DNA from: Sinorhizobium sp. B11
GTDB taxonomy: Bacteria; Pseudomonadota; Alphaproteobacteria; Rhizobiales; Rhizobiaceae
Direction of reading: 5' to 3'
DNA: 64,000 bases
NCBI GenBank assembly: GCA_039725955.1
Contig: CP091034.1
Location: forward strand, 2,046,001 to 2,110,000
The notes beneath the pieces were generated by a model, which searched no databases, was not told where the DNA came from, and saw only the letters and a program-made list of their open reading frames with translations. Positions within the stretch are counted from its first letter, which is position 1, and the number at the start of each line of letters is the position of its first letter. The translations under genes and the position numbers were made by a program. Below, in pieces: positions 51,839-59,487 of this stretch.

Positions 51839-53302
51839 CTATTTCTGCGCCGGCTGGCCGCTGCCCGCCGTACGTTCTTCCATGCGGGCGACAAGCAGCG
51901 AATATGCCACGTAATATTTGTAGATATTGCTGACATATTGAACCGTCTCTCGGCCGACGATCTCGGAAGCGGCATTCTCCACATTGCCGAACCAGACATT
52001 GGGATCGAGGCCCATGGCCTTGGCCTTCTCCCGGAACTTGTGCAGATTGCCAGGCCCGGCATTATAGGCCGCAAAGGCGAAAAGTTGCCGGTCCTTGGGC
52101 GTGAGCCCCTCATCATCGATATAGGTATCGATCAGGTGGCGCAGATATTTGGCGCCTGCCTCGACATTGCGATCAGGGTCCTTGTCGATGCCGCTGATGC
52201 CGATCACCTTGTCCTTCGCCGTCGAAGGCAGCATCTGCATGATGCCGACGGCGCCGCGCGGCGAGCGACGCGACTGGTCGAGCTGCGATTCCTGATAGCC
52301 TTGCGCCATCAGCATCAGATAGTCGAACGAATAGCTGCCGCCATATTTGCGGAAGATTTCGGTGAGCGTCTGGAAACGTGCGACATCGGAGGGCGAGTAG
52401 GCGCGTTTGACGATCTTGTCCTGCTTGTAGAAGGTGTTGCGCAGGATGTTGCCGAAGGTCGTGCCAACTTTGTGGGTGGCGACGAAGGCGTTGAGGTCCG
52501 CCTTCAGCTTCGGGCTGTTCTTGCGGATCGCCCAGGCTATCCTGCCCTGCGATGACAGGACGATGTCGTGGCGCACCTTCATGTCGCCAAAGACGTGCGT
52601 CCAGATATCGGCCTTGTAGGCATCGACCGTCGTGAAGGGCAAAAGGTCGGCATTGACCATCTCCATCAGGTCCTCGTCTTCGAGGCTCTCATCCATCAGA
52701 TCGATGATGATCTCGGGCTTGCCCGCCGCGGCCAGCGCCTTGTTGCGCGCCAGAAGATGTTCGTAATAGCTGCTCGAGGCGCGCACCGCGATATGCTGGC
52801 CGGAGAGATCGTCAAGGCTGGCAATCGCCGGGCTGTTCGGGGCGCTCACCAGCACTTCCTCGGCATTTTCATAGAGCGGATCGGCAAAATCCACCTGCGT
52901 CAGCCGCTCGTCGGTAATCGTCAGATTGGCCATGACGATATCGCCATAGCCTTCGTTCAACGCGTCGAGCAACCTGTCGCGCGGCATCGGCACGAAGACG
53001 ATGGTGATGTGGTCGATCTGCTTCTTGCGGTCCTTGTTCAGGACCTTTTCAAGCTCCAGCCCGAATTGCACCGCCGTGCCGTACTGGCGACCCTTGTCGA
53101 CGAAATAGATCGTCTTGCTGTAGGGCACGAGCACACGCACGATCCGGCGCTCCTTCATCGCGTCGAGATCGATCACATGCTTGTCGATGAGGGCCGGTTT
53201 CTCAAGCGGTGCCGGGGTCTCGGCCAGAGCGGGGTCTGCGCCCGGGAATTGCGCGCCCAGCGCAGTGAGCGCCAGCATATACGCCCAGAACGACCGCCTC
53301 AT
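51839..53302 (-). CDS. MltF-like lytic transglycosylase with solute-binding domain
   Basis: The exported protein (487 aa; signal in SFWAYMLALTALGAQFPGADPALA) has an N-terminal type-3 solute-binding domain (residues about 50-280, with ERRIVRVLVPYSKTIYFVDKG and GYGDIVMANLTITDERL). The C-terminus is a lytic transglycosylase (SLT) domain with catalytic Glu in MAQGYQESQLDQ, GAVGIMQMLPSTA and FAFAAYNAGPGNLHKFR. MltF cuts peptidoglycan to 1,6-anhydro products; the binding domain regulates it. GGGGAGG lies upstream of ATG 53302. Motif C lies 124 nt upstream, so it belongs to the sulfatase-linked regulon. Confidence 0.92.
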   Translation of the reverse strand: MRRSFWAYMLALTALGAQFPGADPALAETPAPLEKPALIDKHVIDLDAMKERRIVRVLVPYSKTIYFVDKGRQYGTAVQFGLELEKVLNKDRKKQIDHITIVFVPMPRDRLLDALNEGYGDIVMANLTITDERLTQVDFADPLYENAEEVLVSAPNSPAIASLDDLSGQHIAVRASSSYYEHLLARNKALAAAGKPEIIIDLMDESLEDEDLMEMVNADLLPFTTVDAYKADIWTHVFGDMKVRHDIVLSSQGRIAWAIRKNSPKLKADLNAFVATHKVGTTFGNILRNTFYKQDKIVKRAYSPSDVARFQTLTEIFRKYGGSYSFDYLMLMAQGYQESQLDQSRRSPRGAVGIMQMLPSTAKDKVIGISGIDKDPDRNVEAGAKYLRHLIDTYIDDEGLTPKDRQLFAFAAYNAGPGNLHKFREKAKAMGLDPNVWFGNVENAASEIVGRETVQYVSNIYKYYVAYSLLVARMEERTAGSGQPAQK

Positions 53303-53425
53303 CCTGCACCTCCCCAGCCCTGTGCAACCTTGTCGTAAAACGAAGCAATGACGGGCGAAGCGGCTTCGGAAAACAGCAGACAAACGCTCGATTGGCTGAC
53401 TACATCACCTCCCCTGCAGCCCGGT

Positions 53426-53443
53426 AAGTACGTTACCGTAAAT
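53426..53443 (-). promoter_or_regulatory. Shared regulon motif, site C (transglycosylase gene)
   Basis: On the minus strand ATTTACGGTAACGTACTT, with the extra TTTAC half upstream (GTAAA at 53451-53455 on the plus strand). The site ends 124 nt before the ATG. Confidence 0.6.
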
Positions 53444-53564
53444 GCTGATGTAAACGGAGGCTGGCTCGTTGCTACAAGGAGAGCCGGAAGGCAAACACAA
53501 GCGAACTAGATCAAATCCCCTGCGAGGCAAGGCGAAAACTCAATGATTTTACTATAATATTAGT

Positions 53565-53583
53565 ACTTACTGTAAATTACTTC
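53565..53583 (+). promoter_or_regulatory. Degenerate regulon motif, site E (alkylsulfatase gene)
   Basis: ACTTACTGTAAATTACTTC matches site A in 15 of 19 positions in the same orientation relative to the gene and ends 66 nt before the alkylsulfatase ATG. Confidence 0.4.
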
Positions 53584-53648
53584 TCGTTTACGCCCCTCTT
53601 CCCTACCGTCCCCGCCGAATGACCGCACATCGGAACCTGGAGGACGTT

Positions 53649-55697
53649 ATGAGCATTTCGGACACGAATGGCATCAGCAGAGCGGAATTTCTTCGCGGCA
53701 TGGCATCTGCTGGTCTTGCCGTCAGCTTCATCGGGCAAGCCGGACAGGCCAATGCCCAGGATGCCCCTCCGGTCTCTCCGAGCGGCAACGCCGCCAAGCC
53801 GGCCACCAAGGCGACTGTCGAATACAATACGCTTTATCGCAACGGCCTGCCGTTCGATGACGTGCAAGATTTCGAGGATGCCCACCGCGGGCTACTCGCA
53901 GCACTTCCAGACCCGGCCATCATCAACAACGCCGATGGCGTGCCCGTCTGGGATCTCAGCACCTATTCCTTTCTTGGCACATCCGATGCCGACGATGCGC
54001 CCGATACGGTCAATCCGAGCCTGTGGCGCATGGCCAAGCTCAATATGATCCACGGCCTGTTTGAAGTCGTCGACGGCGTCTATCAGGCCCGCGGTTATGA
54101 CCTTTCCGTCATGAGCATCATTCGCACCGATACCGGTTATATCGTGATCGACCCGCTCGTCAGCTCCGAAACGGCCGGTGCGGTCTGGAAGCAGCTCGTC
54201 ATTCCGAAGCTTGGTGACAAGCCGATCGTCGCCGTCATCTACACACATAGCCATGTGGACCACTATGGCGGCGTGCGCGGGTTGGTGAGCCAGGCCGATA
54301 TCGATGCCGGCAAGGTCAAGATTCTGGCACCGGAGGATTTCACCGAGGCGGCCGTCGGCGAAAACATCATTGCCGGCAATGCCATGAGCCGCCGCGCAAG
54401 CTACATGTACGGCAACCTCCTGCCGCGTGGTGCCACCGGCCAAGTTGATGGCGGTCTCGGAAAATCCACGTCGTCGGGTGAAATCGGGCTGGCGCTGCCA
54501 ACCGACTGGGCAACGGAAACCGGGCAGAAAATCCTTATCGACGGGGTGGAGCTGCAGGTCCTGATGGCACCCAATTCGGAAGCGCCCGCCGAATTCATGT
54601 TCTACATCCCGAAATATAAAGCGTTCTGCGCGGCGGAAGACGCCTGCCATACGCTGCACAATCTCTATACGCTGCGCGGTGCAAAGGTGCGCGACGGTCT
54701 GCTGTGGTCAAAGTATCTGCAGCAGTCGCTCGACATGTTCGGCGGCGAAATGGAAGTGCTTTTCACCTCGCACCATTGGCCCACATGGGGCAACGACAAG
54801 GTTGTCGGCCATATCGAGAAACAGCGCGACATGTTCCGTTTCATTCATGACCAAGTCATGCGGATGGCAAATGGCGGCATGACGCCGAAGGAAATCGGCG
54901 AGGTGATCCGCCTGCCGCAAGAGCTTGCGACGACATGGGCCTGCAGAAGCTATTATGGCACGGTCTATCACGATGCGGTGGCGCAATATAACCTTCGCCT
55001 CGGCTTCTTCGACGGCGTTCCCGCCACGCTTCACCAGCTGCCACCGACCGATGCCGGCGCGCGCTATGTGAACTTCATGGGTGGGGCGGACAATGTGCTG
55101 CGGCAGGCGCGCGAAAGCTTCGACCAAGGCGATTACCGATGGGTTGCCGAAGTGGTCAACCACGTCGTCTTCGCCGATGCGAACAACGTCGCCGCCAAGC
55201 AACTGCTTGCCGATACCTATGAGCAGCTTGGCTATCAGGCAGAATCGGGACCGTGGCGCAATTTCTACCTGACGGGCGCTCGCGAGCTTCGCCAGGGCGT
55301 CACAGAACTGCCGACGCCGAACACGGCAAGCCCCGACACGATCAAGGCCATGCCGATCGAAATGTTCTTCGACTTCCTCGGCGTGCGCCTGAATGGCGAC
55401 CGCGCCGCAGGCAAGAAGATCACGATCAACATGGAACTGACGGACACGAACCAGAAATATGCCGTCGGCGTGCAGAATGCCGCCATCCACTATTCCAAGG
55501 ACAAGAGCGCGCCGAATGCCGATGTTTCGATTGTCACGACGCGCGAGGCGTTGAACGACGTGATGCTCGGTACGTCCACGATGGAAAAGCAGGTTGTGGA
55601 AGGCAAGGCCAAGCTGACCGGCGACCCGAAGAAACTTTCGGAGTTCGTCGGGCTTCTCGATAATTTCGAGTTCTGGTTCAACATCGTCACGGCTTGA
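53649..55697 (+). CDS. Exported alkylsulfatase (SdsA1-like, MBL fold)
   Basis: The enzyme hydrolyses alkyl sulfate esters such as SDS, giving alcohol and sulfate. The 682-aa protein has a Tat-like start (ISRAEFLRGMASAGLAVSFIG; a single Arg, so Sec is possible) and the dinuclear zinc motif IYTHSHVDHYGG (His200, His202, Asp204, His205). The dimerisation/alkyl-chain part includes FTSHHWPTWGN and an SCP2-like C-terminus (MFFDFLGVRLNGDRAAG, SKDKSAPNADVSIV). GGAGG precedes ATG 53649. The small gene 21 bp downstream is probably co-transcribed. Confidence 0.93.
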   Translation: MSISDTNGISRAEFLRGMASAGLAVSFIGQAGQANAQDAPPVSPSGNAAKPATKATVEYNTLYRNGLPFDDVQDFEDAHRGLLAALPDPAIINNADGVPVWDLSTYSFLGTSDADDAPDTVNPSLWRMAKLNMIHGLFEVVDGVYQARGYDLSVMSIIRTDTGYIVIDPLVSSETAGAVWKQLVIPKLGDKPIVAVIYTHSHVDHYGGVRGLVSQADIDAGKVKILAPEDFTEAAVGENIIAGNAMSRRASYMYGNLLPRGATGQVDGGLGKSTSSGEIGLALPTDWATETGQKILIDGVELQVLMAPNSEAPAEFMFYIPKYKAFCAAEDACHTLHNLYTLRGAKVRDGLLWSKYLQQSLDMFGGEMEVLFTSHHWPTWGNDKVVGHIEKQRDMFRFIHDQVMRMANGGMTPKEIGEVIRLPQELATTWACRSYYGTVYHDAVAQYNLRLGFFDGVPATLHQLPPTDAGARYVNFMGGADNVLRQARESFDQGDYRWVAEVVNHVVFADANNVAAKQLLADTYEQLGYQAESGPWRNFYLTGARELRQGVTELPTPNTASPDTIKAMPIEMFFDFLGVRLNGDRAAGKKITINMELTDTNQKYAVGVQNAAIHYSKDKSAPNADVSIVTTREALNDVMLGTSTMEKQVVEGKAKLTGDPKKLSEFVGLLDNFEFWFNIVTA

Positions 55698-55718
55698 AAA
55701 AACAAGGAGGCCTGTCGC

Positions 55719-56261
55719 ATGTGCACCATCTGCTCACTGACGATCGAGTTTGCCGTCGAGCATCCGCTGGCGCTTGCTGTTGCGGTCGCGACCCGGCAGG
55801 CGATCGATACGGGCCTCCTTCCCGAACTGCCGGCTGAAGAGACCGATATGGCGCGCTCGCGCCATCAGGCGATCGGCCTTCTGACCACGGTGCAGCAGCG
55901 GCTGGAACAGGTGTTGCCGGCATCGCGGCTGCTGGCGCTGCCGAATTTCTTCGTGCTGATGATCGAGAGCCGGACCTGGGGCTATTTCCAGCCGACGCTG
56001 TCGGGCTTCGACGTGAAGGCCAGTCCCGGGACACCGAGGCTGGAGCCGGATGAGAACGGCGACCGGGACTGCATCATGGTGATATCGCAGGCGGCAGCCG
56101 ACGAGCTGGCGGCCGGACGCCTGCCCTTTGCCGAGGCGGAGATGGCAGGGTTGATCTTCCTCGACGCGCCCGCGGCGGAAACGGATATCATCAGCACGGC
56201 GTTCTCTGCAGCCTATCCGGCGGAGCAATTCAGCCATTTCGCCTGCACGGAAATCGCCTGA
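55719..56261 (+). CDS. Protein of unknown function beside the alkylsulfatase gene
   Basis: I do not recognise this 180-aa protein. It begins MCTICSLTIEFAVEHPLALAVAVATRQAI; the early C-x2-C could bind a metal. No signal peptide is evident and the rest is mixed helical/strand with two further Cys. AAGGAGG lies just upstream, and the 21-bp spacing to the alkylsulfatase stop suggests one operon. It may serve the sulfatase (for example as a helper), but the sequence gives no proof. Confidence 0.7.
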   Translation: MCTICSLTIEFAVEHPLALAVAVATRQAIDTGLLPELPAEETDMARSRHQAIGLLTTVQQRLEQVLPASRLLALPNFFVLMIESRTWGYFQPTLSGFDVKASPGTPRLEPDENGDRDCIMVISQAAADELAAGRLPFAEAEMAGLIFLDAPAAETDIISTAFSAAYPAEQFSHFACTEIA

Positions 56262-56360
56262 CGCACAGGCATCTCCAGCGGCGGTTATCTCAATTTTTTT
56301 GATGGGTCTCTTCCGCCGCGGAAGCTCAGGCTATGCTCCCGCGGCGGGTTCTTGACGGAC

Positions 56361-58025
56361 TTACTGCGGCGTGAGCCGCTCCAGATCATTCAGCCGTTTC
56401 AGCGCCGCTTCCTGCCGCAGAAGGCTGTAGTTGATGCCGCTCGCATTCAGCGAACTGCCCTCCTGATAGGGGTATTGGTTGAAGTCGGAGAAGAATTCCT
56501 TGATCTTGCCCTGCACCGGCACGATCAGCCACATGTTGCGGGCAAGGAATTCGATGGCGCCGCCACCCTCCTTCAATCCGCGCTCATAAGGGTCCATGCG
56601 CAGATTGGCGATGCTGGCCCAGGCGGGCACCTCGCGCGTTGCCGTGGCGATGTTGCCTTCGCTATTGACCGCGAAGCTGAGCTTCCAGTCGTTCCACCTG
56701 ATGGCGTTGAGATTGCCGCCCTGATCGAAATAATAGACGGAATCGCGCGGGCCGGATTTGACTTCGCCTTTCAGCATCGGCAGCAGATTGTAGCCATCGA
56801 GATGCACCTTGAAGTTCTTGGCGCCCGAGGCGAAGCCGACCTTCATCTGCTCCTTGAGATCGTCCATGCCGGCCGCCGCTGCGAATGTTGGCATCCAGTC
56901 CATCAGCGTGACGATGTCGTTGACCTCGGTTCCGGGCTTCACGACGCCCGGCCAGCGCACCATCATCGGAATGCGGAAACCGCCTTCCCATGTCGTGCCT
57001 TTTTCGCCATGGAACATGGTCATGGCGCCATCGGGCCAAAGCGCGATCTCCGCGCCATTATCGGTCGTATAGAGAACGATCGTGTTCTCGGCGATCCCGA
57101 GTTCGTCGAGCTGGTCGAGCAGCTGGCCGACATGGCCGTCATGCTCCACCATGCCGTCGGCGTGGATGCCCTTGCCGGTCTTGCCGAGGGAGTCTGCCTT
57201 CAGGTGGGTGAAGACATGCATGCGGGTCGAGTTGAACCAGCAGAAGAAGGGCTTTTCGGCCTTGGCCTGCCGGCCGATGAAATCCTTGGCGGCGGCGAGG
57301 AATTCTTCATCCACCGTCTCCATACGCTTGGTATTGAGCGCGCCGGTATCCTCGATCTTGCCGTCCGCCGTCGATTTGATCACGCCGCGCGGGCCGAACT
57401 GCCGACGGAAGGCCGGGTCCTTGGGATAGAAATAGCCCTCCGGCTCTTCCTCGGCATTGAGGTGATAGAGATTGCCGAAGAATTCGTCGAAACCGTGCTT
57501 GGTCGGCAGATGCTGGTCCTGGTCGCCCAGATGGTTCTTGCCGAACTGGCCGGTGGCATAACCCTTCGTCTTCATTACATCGGCAATGGTCGGCATCCAG
57601 TCCTGAATGCCATGTGGGTCGCCCGGCATACCAATGGTGAGAAGACCGGTGCGGAACGGCTCCTGACCGAGAATGAAGGAGGCGCGCCCGGCCGTGCAGC
57701 TCTGCTGGCCGTAGGAATCGGTAAAGATCGCCCCTTCCCGGGCAATACGGTCGATATTCGGCGTGCGATAACCCATCAATCCCATCGTATAGGCGCTGAT
57801 CTGCGGAATGCCGATGTCGTCACCGAAGATGACGAGAATATTCGGCGGCTTCGTGGAGCCGCCGGTCTGGCTGGCCGTGTTCTGTTGCGTCTGGGCGACC
57901 GCCGGCCCGCTCGCAGCTGAAACGGCAAGAGCCGTGAGCGCCAGCGACGTTCCGCCCAGCAGAAGATCACGGCGGCTGACGGGAACGATCGGGTCATCCT
58001 GCTTCTGAATATCGACGTCGTTCAT
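56361..58025 (-). CDS. Tat-exported arylsulfatase (FGly type)
   Basis: The 554-aa enzyme has a twin-arginine signal (SRRDLLLGGTSLALTALAVSA) and a type I sulfatase domain. It shows metal ligands in NILVIFGDDIG (Asp69, Asp70), the maturation motif SCTAGRASF with Cys110 (C-x-A-x-R) to be oxidised to formylglycine, and TDNGAEI. It would hydrolyse aryl or other sulfate esters in the periplasm. The required formylglycine-generating enzyme or anSME is not in the window. Motif D lies 62 nt upstream of the start, linking it to the alkylsulfatase and transglycosylase genes. Confidence 0.92.
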   Translation of the reverse strand: MNDVDIQKQDDPIVPVSRRDLLLGGTSLALTALAVSAASGPAVAQTQQNTASQTGGSTKPPNILVIFGDDIGIPQISAYTMGLMGYRTPNIDRIAREGAIFTDSYGQQSCTAGRASFILGQEPFRTGLLTIGMPGDPHGIQDWMPTIADVMKTKGYATGQFGKNHLGDQDQHLPTKHGFDEFFGNLYHLNAEEEPEGYFYPKDPAFRRQFGPRGVIKSTADGKIEDTGALNTKRMETVDEEFLAAAKDFIGRQAKAEKPFFCWFNSTRMHVFTHLKADSLGKTGKGIHADGMVEHDGHVGQLLDQLDELGIAENTIVLYTTDNGAEIALWPDGAMTMFHGEKGTTWEGGFRIPMMVRWPGVVKPGTEVNDIVTLMDWMPTFAAAAGMDDLKEQMKVGFASGAKNFKVHLDGYNLLPMLKGEVKSGPRDSVYYFDQGGNLNAIRWNDWKLSFAVNSEGNIATATREVPAWASIANLRMDPYERGLKEGGGAIEFLARNMWLIVPVQGKIKEFFSDFNQYPYQEGSSLNASGINYSLLRQEAALKRLNDLERLTPQ

Positions 58026-58086
58026 CGAATTTTCTCCTTGAGATGAAACCTGCACGGGAATGCTTTGCCAATTTCCGTGATCGCGG

Positions 58087-58104
58087 AAGTACGTTACGGT
58101 AAAC
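58087..58104 (-). promoter_or_regulatory. Shared regulon motif, site D (arylsulfatase gene)
   Basis: GTTTACCGTAACGTACTT on the minus strand, with an upstream TTTAC half (GTAAA at 58113-58117 on the plus strand). It lies 62 nt from the ATG. Confidence 0.6.
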
Positions 58105-58138
58105 ATCGGCCGTAAACTTACGCTGAGCCGAACGGCAC

Positions 58139-58250
58139 TTGAGCTTCATGACGTCATCCCCTGCGCCGGTGCCATCGAGGCGCAGAGCGGCGATGAAGTT
58201 GCGGCCCGGAACGGTCTGGATCCAGTTGCTGCCGGGCGCTTCTGCAGGTC
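58139..58250 (-). pseudogene. C-terminal fragment of a DUF1254/1214-type gene
   Basis: On the minus strand the frame reads PGSNWIQTVPGRNFIAALRL followed by DGTGAGDD. The NWIQTVPG-x-x-F-x-x-LRL pattern is the usual C-terminal sequence of DUF1214 proteins, where GPL.. and KTW would follow. Nothing upstream continues the domain. It is a different subtype from the intact gene at 47336-48820, whose end reads NWLPAPNGPYNLTMRLY. Confidence 0.5.
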
Positions 58251-58332
58251 TAGTGGCTCCGAAAGCCGTTGACAGATGGCAGCAACTGCCTTGCCTCCGG
58301 CATCGATACATCCGTCACGTTCTTGAGCGTTG

Positions 58333-58482
58333 CATGGCTACAATGTCGGCTGGAATGTCGGCAAGGCGCGGGACAGACCGTCCAGCACGCCCATCTGCAT
58401 GTCATCGGCCGCCTTGCGACGAGCCGTTTGCGGACCGCGACATTTGCCATCACCTGAAACAGGCAAACAACCGGCGGACTTG
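58333..58482 (+). pseudogene. Remnant of a HIT-family gene with two frameshifts
   Basis: Three plus-strand frames in turn read HGYNVGWNVGKA, then GQTVQHAHLHVIGR, then DEPFADRDICHHLKQANNRR. Joined, they resemble the C-terminal half of a HIT protein, including its histidine triad HAHLHV. The N-terminal half is missing. The fragment runs up to the end of the downstream MarR gene. Confidence 0.6.
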
Positions 58483-58486
58483 GGCG

Positions 58487-58942
58487 TCAGCGCGACCAGG
58501 GGTCGGTCTTGATCTCGCCGTCCGTCTGCAGACCTTGCAGGATATCGATGAGTTTCGGCGCCATGTCCCTGATTTCGGTCATATGAATGGCTGTCAGCCG
58601 CTTCAGCACATCGTCTGCCTTTGCGGTCAGCTCCAGCGTCTGGCGCCGTTTGTCGGCTGGGTCGGTCTTGCGGGAGACGTAGCCCGCGGCCACCAGCCTC
58701 CCGACCAGTTCGGTTGCCGAATGCGGGGCGATCAGCAGCCGCTCGGAAAGCAGGCCGATCGTCATGGCGTCTTCGCTGCGATGGCCGCGGATCGCAAGCA
58801 GCGCCTGATGCTGTTGGGTCGGCAAGCCCTCCTCCTGCGCGGCGGATGCGCTGAAATCCATGAAGCGGCGCAGCGTGTAGCGCAGGTTGGAGAGGGCCTC
58901 GTAATCGGCATCCGTCAGATCGTTCCTGGGCTTCTTCACCAT
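58487..58942 (-). CDS. MarR-family transcriptional regulator (tandem copy 2)
   Basis: The 151-aa protein has the winged-helix fold with QQHQALLAIRG, LLSERLLIAPHSATELVGRLVAAGYVSRKTDPADKRRQTLEL, the DNA-binding helix and beta-wing of MarR. Its N-terminal LTDADYEALSNLRYTLRRFMDFSA closely matches the upstream paralogue, so the two arose by tandem duplication. The wing reads DPADKRRQ, standard for MarR and intact. It lies 13 bp after the first copy and is probably co-transcribed. A ligand is unknown. Confidence 0.87.
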   Translation of the reverse strand: MVKKPRNDLTDADYEALSNLRYTLRRFMDFSASAAQEEGLPTQQHQALLAIRGHRSEDAMTIGLLSERLLIAPHSATELVGRLVAAGYVSRKTDPADKRRQTLELTAKADDVLKRLTAIHMTEIRDMAPKLIDILQGLQTDGEIKTDPWSR

Positions 58943-58955
58943 GCCTCCCCTGCGA

Positions 58956-59402
58956 TCATTGCATCCATGCTGCCACTTCCATCTGCCGGTGATCCTGCAG
59001 CATGCGCAGCGCCTGCATAAGTTCCGGCGCCATCTCGCGGATCTCGTAGAGATGGGCCGATGTCAGCCGACGCAATAGCTCTTCTGCCTGTGCTGTCAAC
59101 AGCACGACCGGCCGGCGTTTCTGCTTCGCCTCGATGGTGATATGGCCGGCCTCCTGCAGCGAGGCGGCAAGCTCTGCGGCCTCGGGCGGCGAGAGGAAGA
59201 GCCTGTCAGCAAGCGCAGACAGGCTCATGCGCCCGCCGGCGCCGAGCCCCTTGATCGTAAGCAGCGCCTGATGCTGCTGCCGCGTCAAGCCGAGCTTTTC
59301 GGCCGCTTTCCCGCTGAACTGGCGAAATTTGCGGATCCTGTATCTCAGATTGGCGAGCGCCTCATATTCGGTTTCCGATAAGGCGCGGTCTACGTTCGGC
59401 AT
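58956..59402 (-). CDS. MarR-family transcriptional regulator (tandem copy 1)
   Basis: The 148-aa protein has the same layout as its neighbour: LSETEYEALANLRYRIRKFRQFSGKAAEKLG, QQHQALLTIKG, LADRLFLSPPEAAELAASLQEAGHITIEAKQKRRPVVLL. The wing (EAKQKRRP) is shorter than the usual D-x-R-D/K-R-R form, so binding may differ. The gene is divergent from the ClC channel across a perfect 19-bp palindrome, which it probably binds. Both copies are about 30-40% alike by eye. Confidence 0.87.
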   Translation of the reverse strand: MPNVDRALSETEYEALANLRYRIRKFRQFSGKAAEKLGLTRQQHQALLTIKGLGAGGRMSLSALADRLFLSPPEAAELAASLQEAGHITIEAKQKRRPVVLLTAQAEELLRRLTSAHLYEIREMAPELMQALRMLQDHRQMEVAAWMQ

Positions 59403-59432
59403 GGTTCCAGCTCCTGATTTTGGCTGTTGATT

Positions 59433-59451
59433 TATATCGTACTACGATATA
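59433..59451. promoter_or_regulatory. Perfect palindrome between MarR and ClC genes (putative MarR operator)
   Basis: TATATCGTACTACGATATA: nine-base arms around a single central C, 31 bp before the MarR ATG and 37 bp before the ClC ATG. It sits where both divergent promoters should be. Confidence 0.65.
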
Positions 59452-59487
59452 TTTGCGACGAGAACGAAGCCGTCAACAGGACCAGCA

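Larger units (their letters stand above)
53303..53648. other. Intergenic region with two divergent regulon sites
   Basis: No ORF is supported. It holds site C for the transglycosylase gene (53426-53443) and a degenerate site E for the alkylsulfatase gene (53565-53583), with an AT-rich core at 53540-53580 that fits promoters. Confidence 0.6.
58026..58486. other. Promoter region with gene debris
   Basis: It holds regulon motif D (58087-58104), then minus-strand fragment GSNWIQTVPGRNFIAALRL (about 58160-58240) resembling a DUF1214 C-terminus, and a plus-strand HIT fragment (58333-58480). No complete gene is present. Confidence 0.6.

Noticed and set aside
56352..57920. Plus-strand frame opposite the arylsulfatase
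   Set aside because: Shadow frame; the sulfatase is supported by its active-site motifs.
58139..59020. Plus-strand 293-codon frame
   Set aside because: It spans the HIT debris and the antisense of a MarR gene; not one coherent protein.
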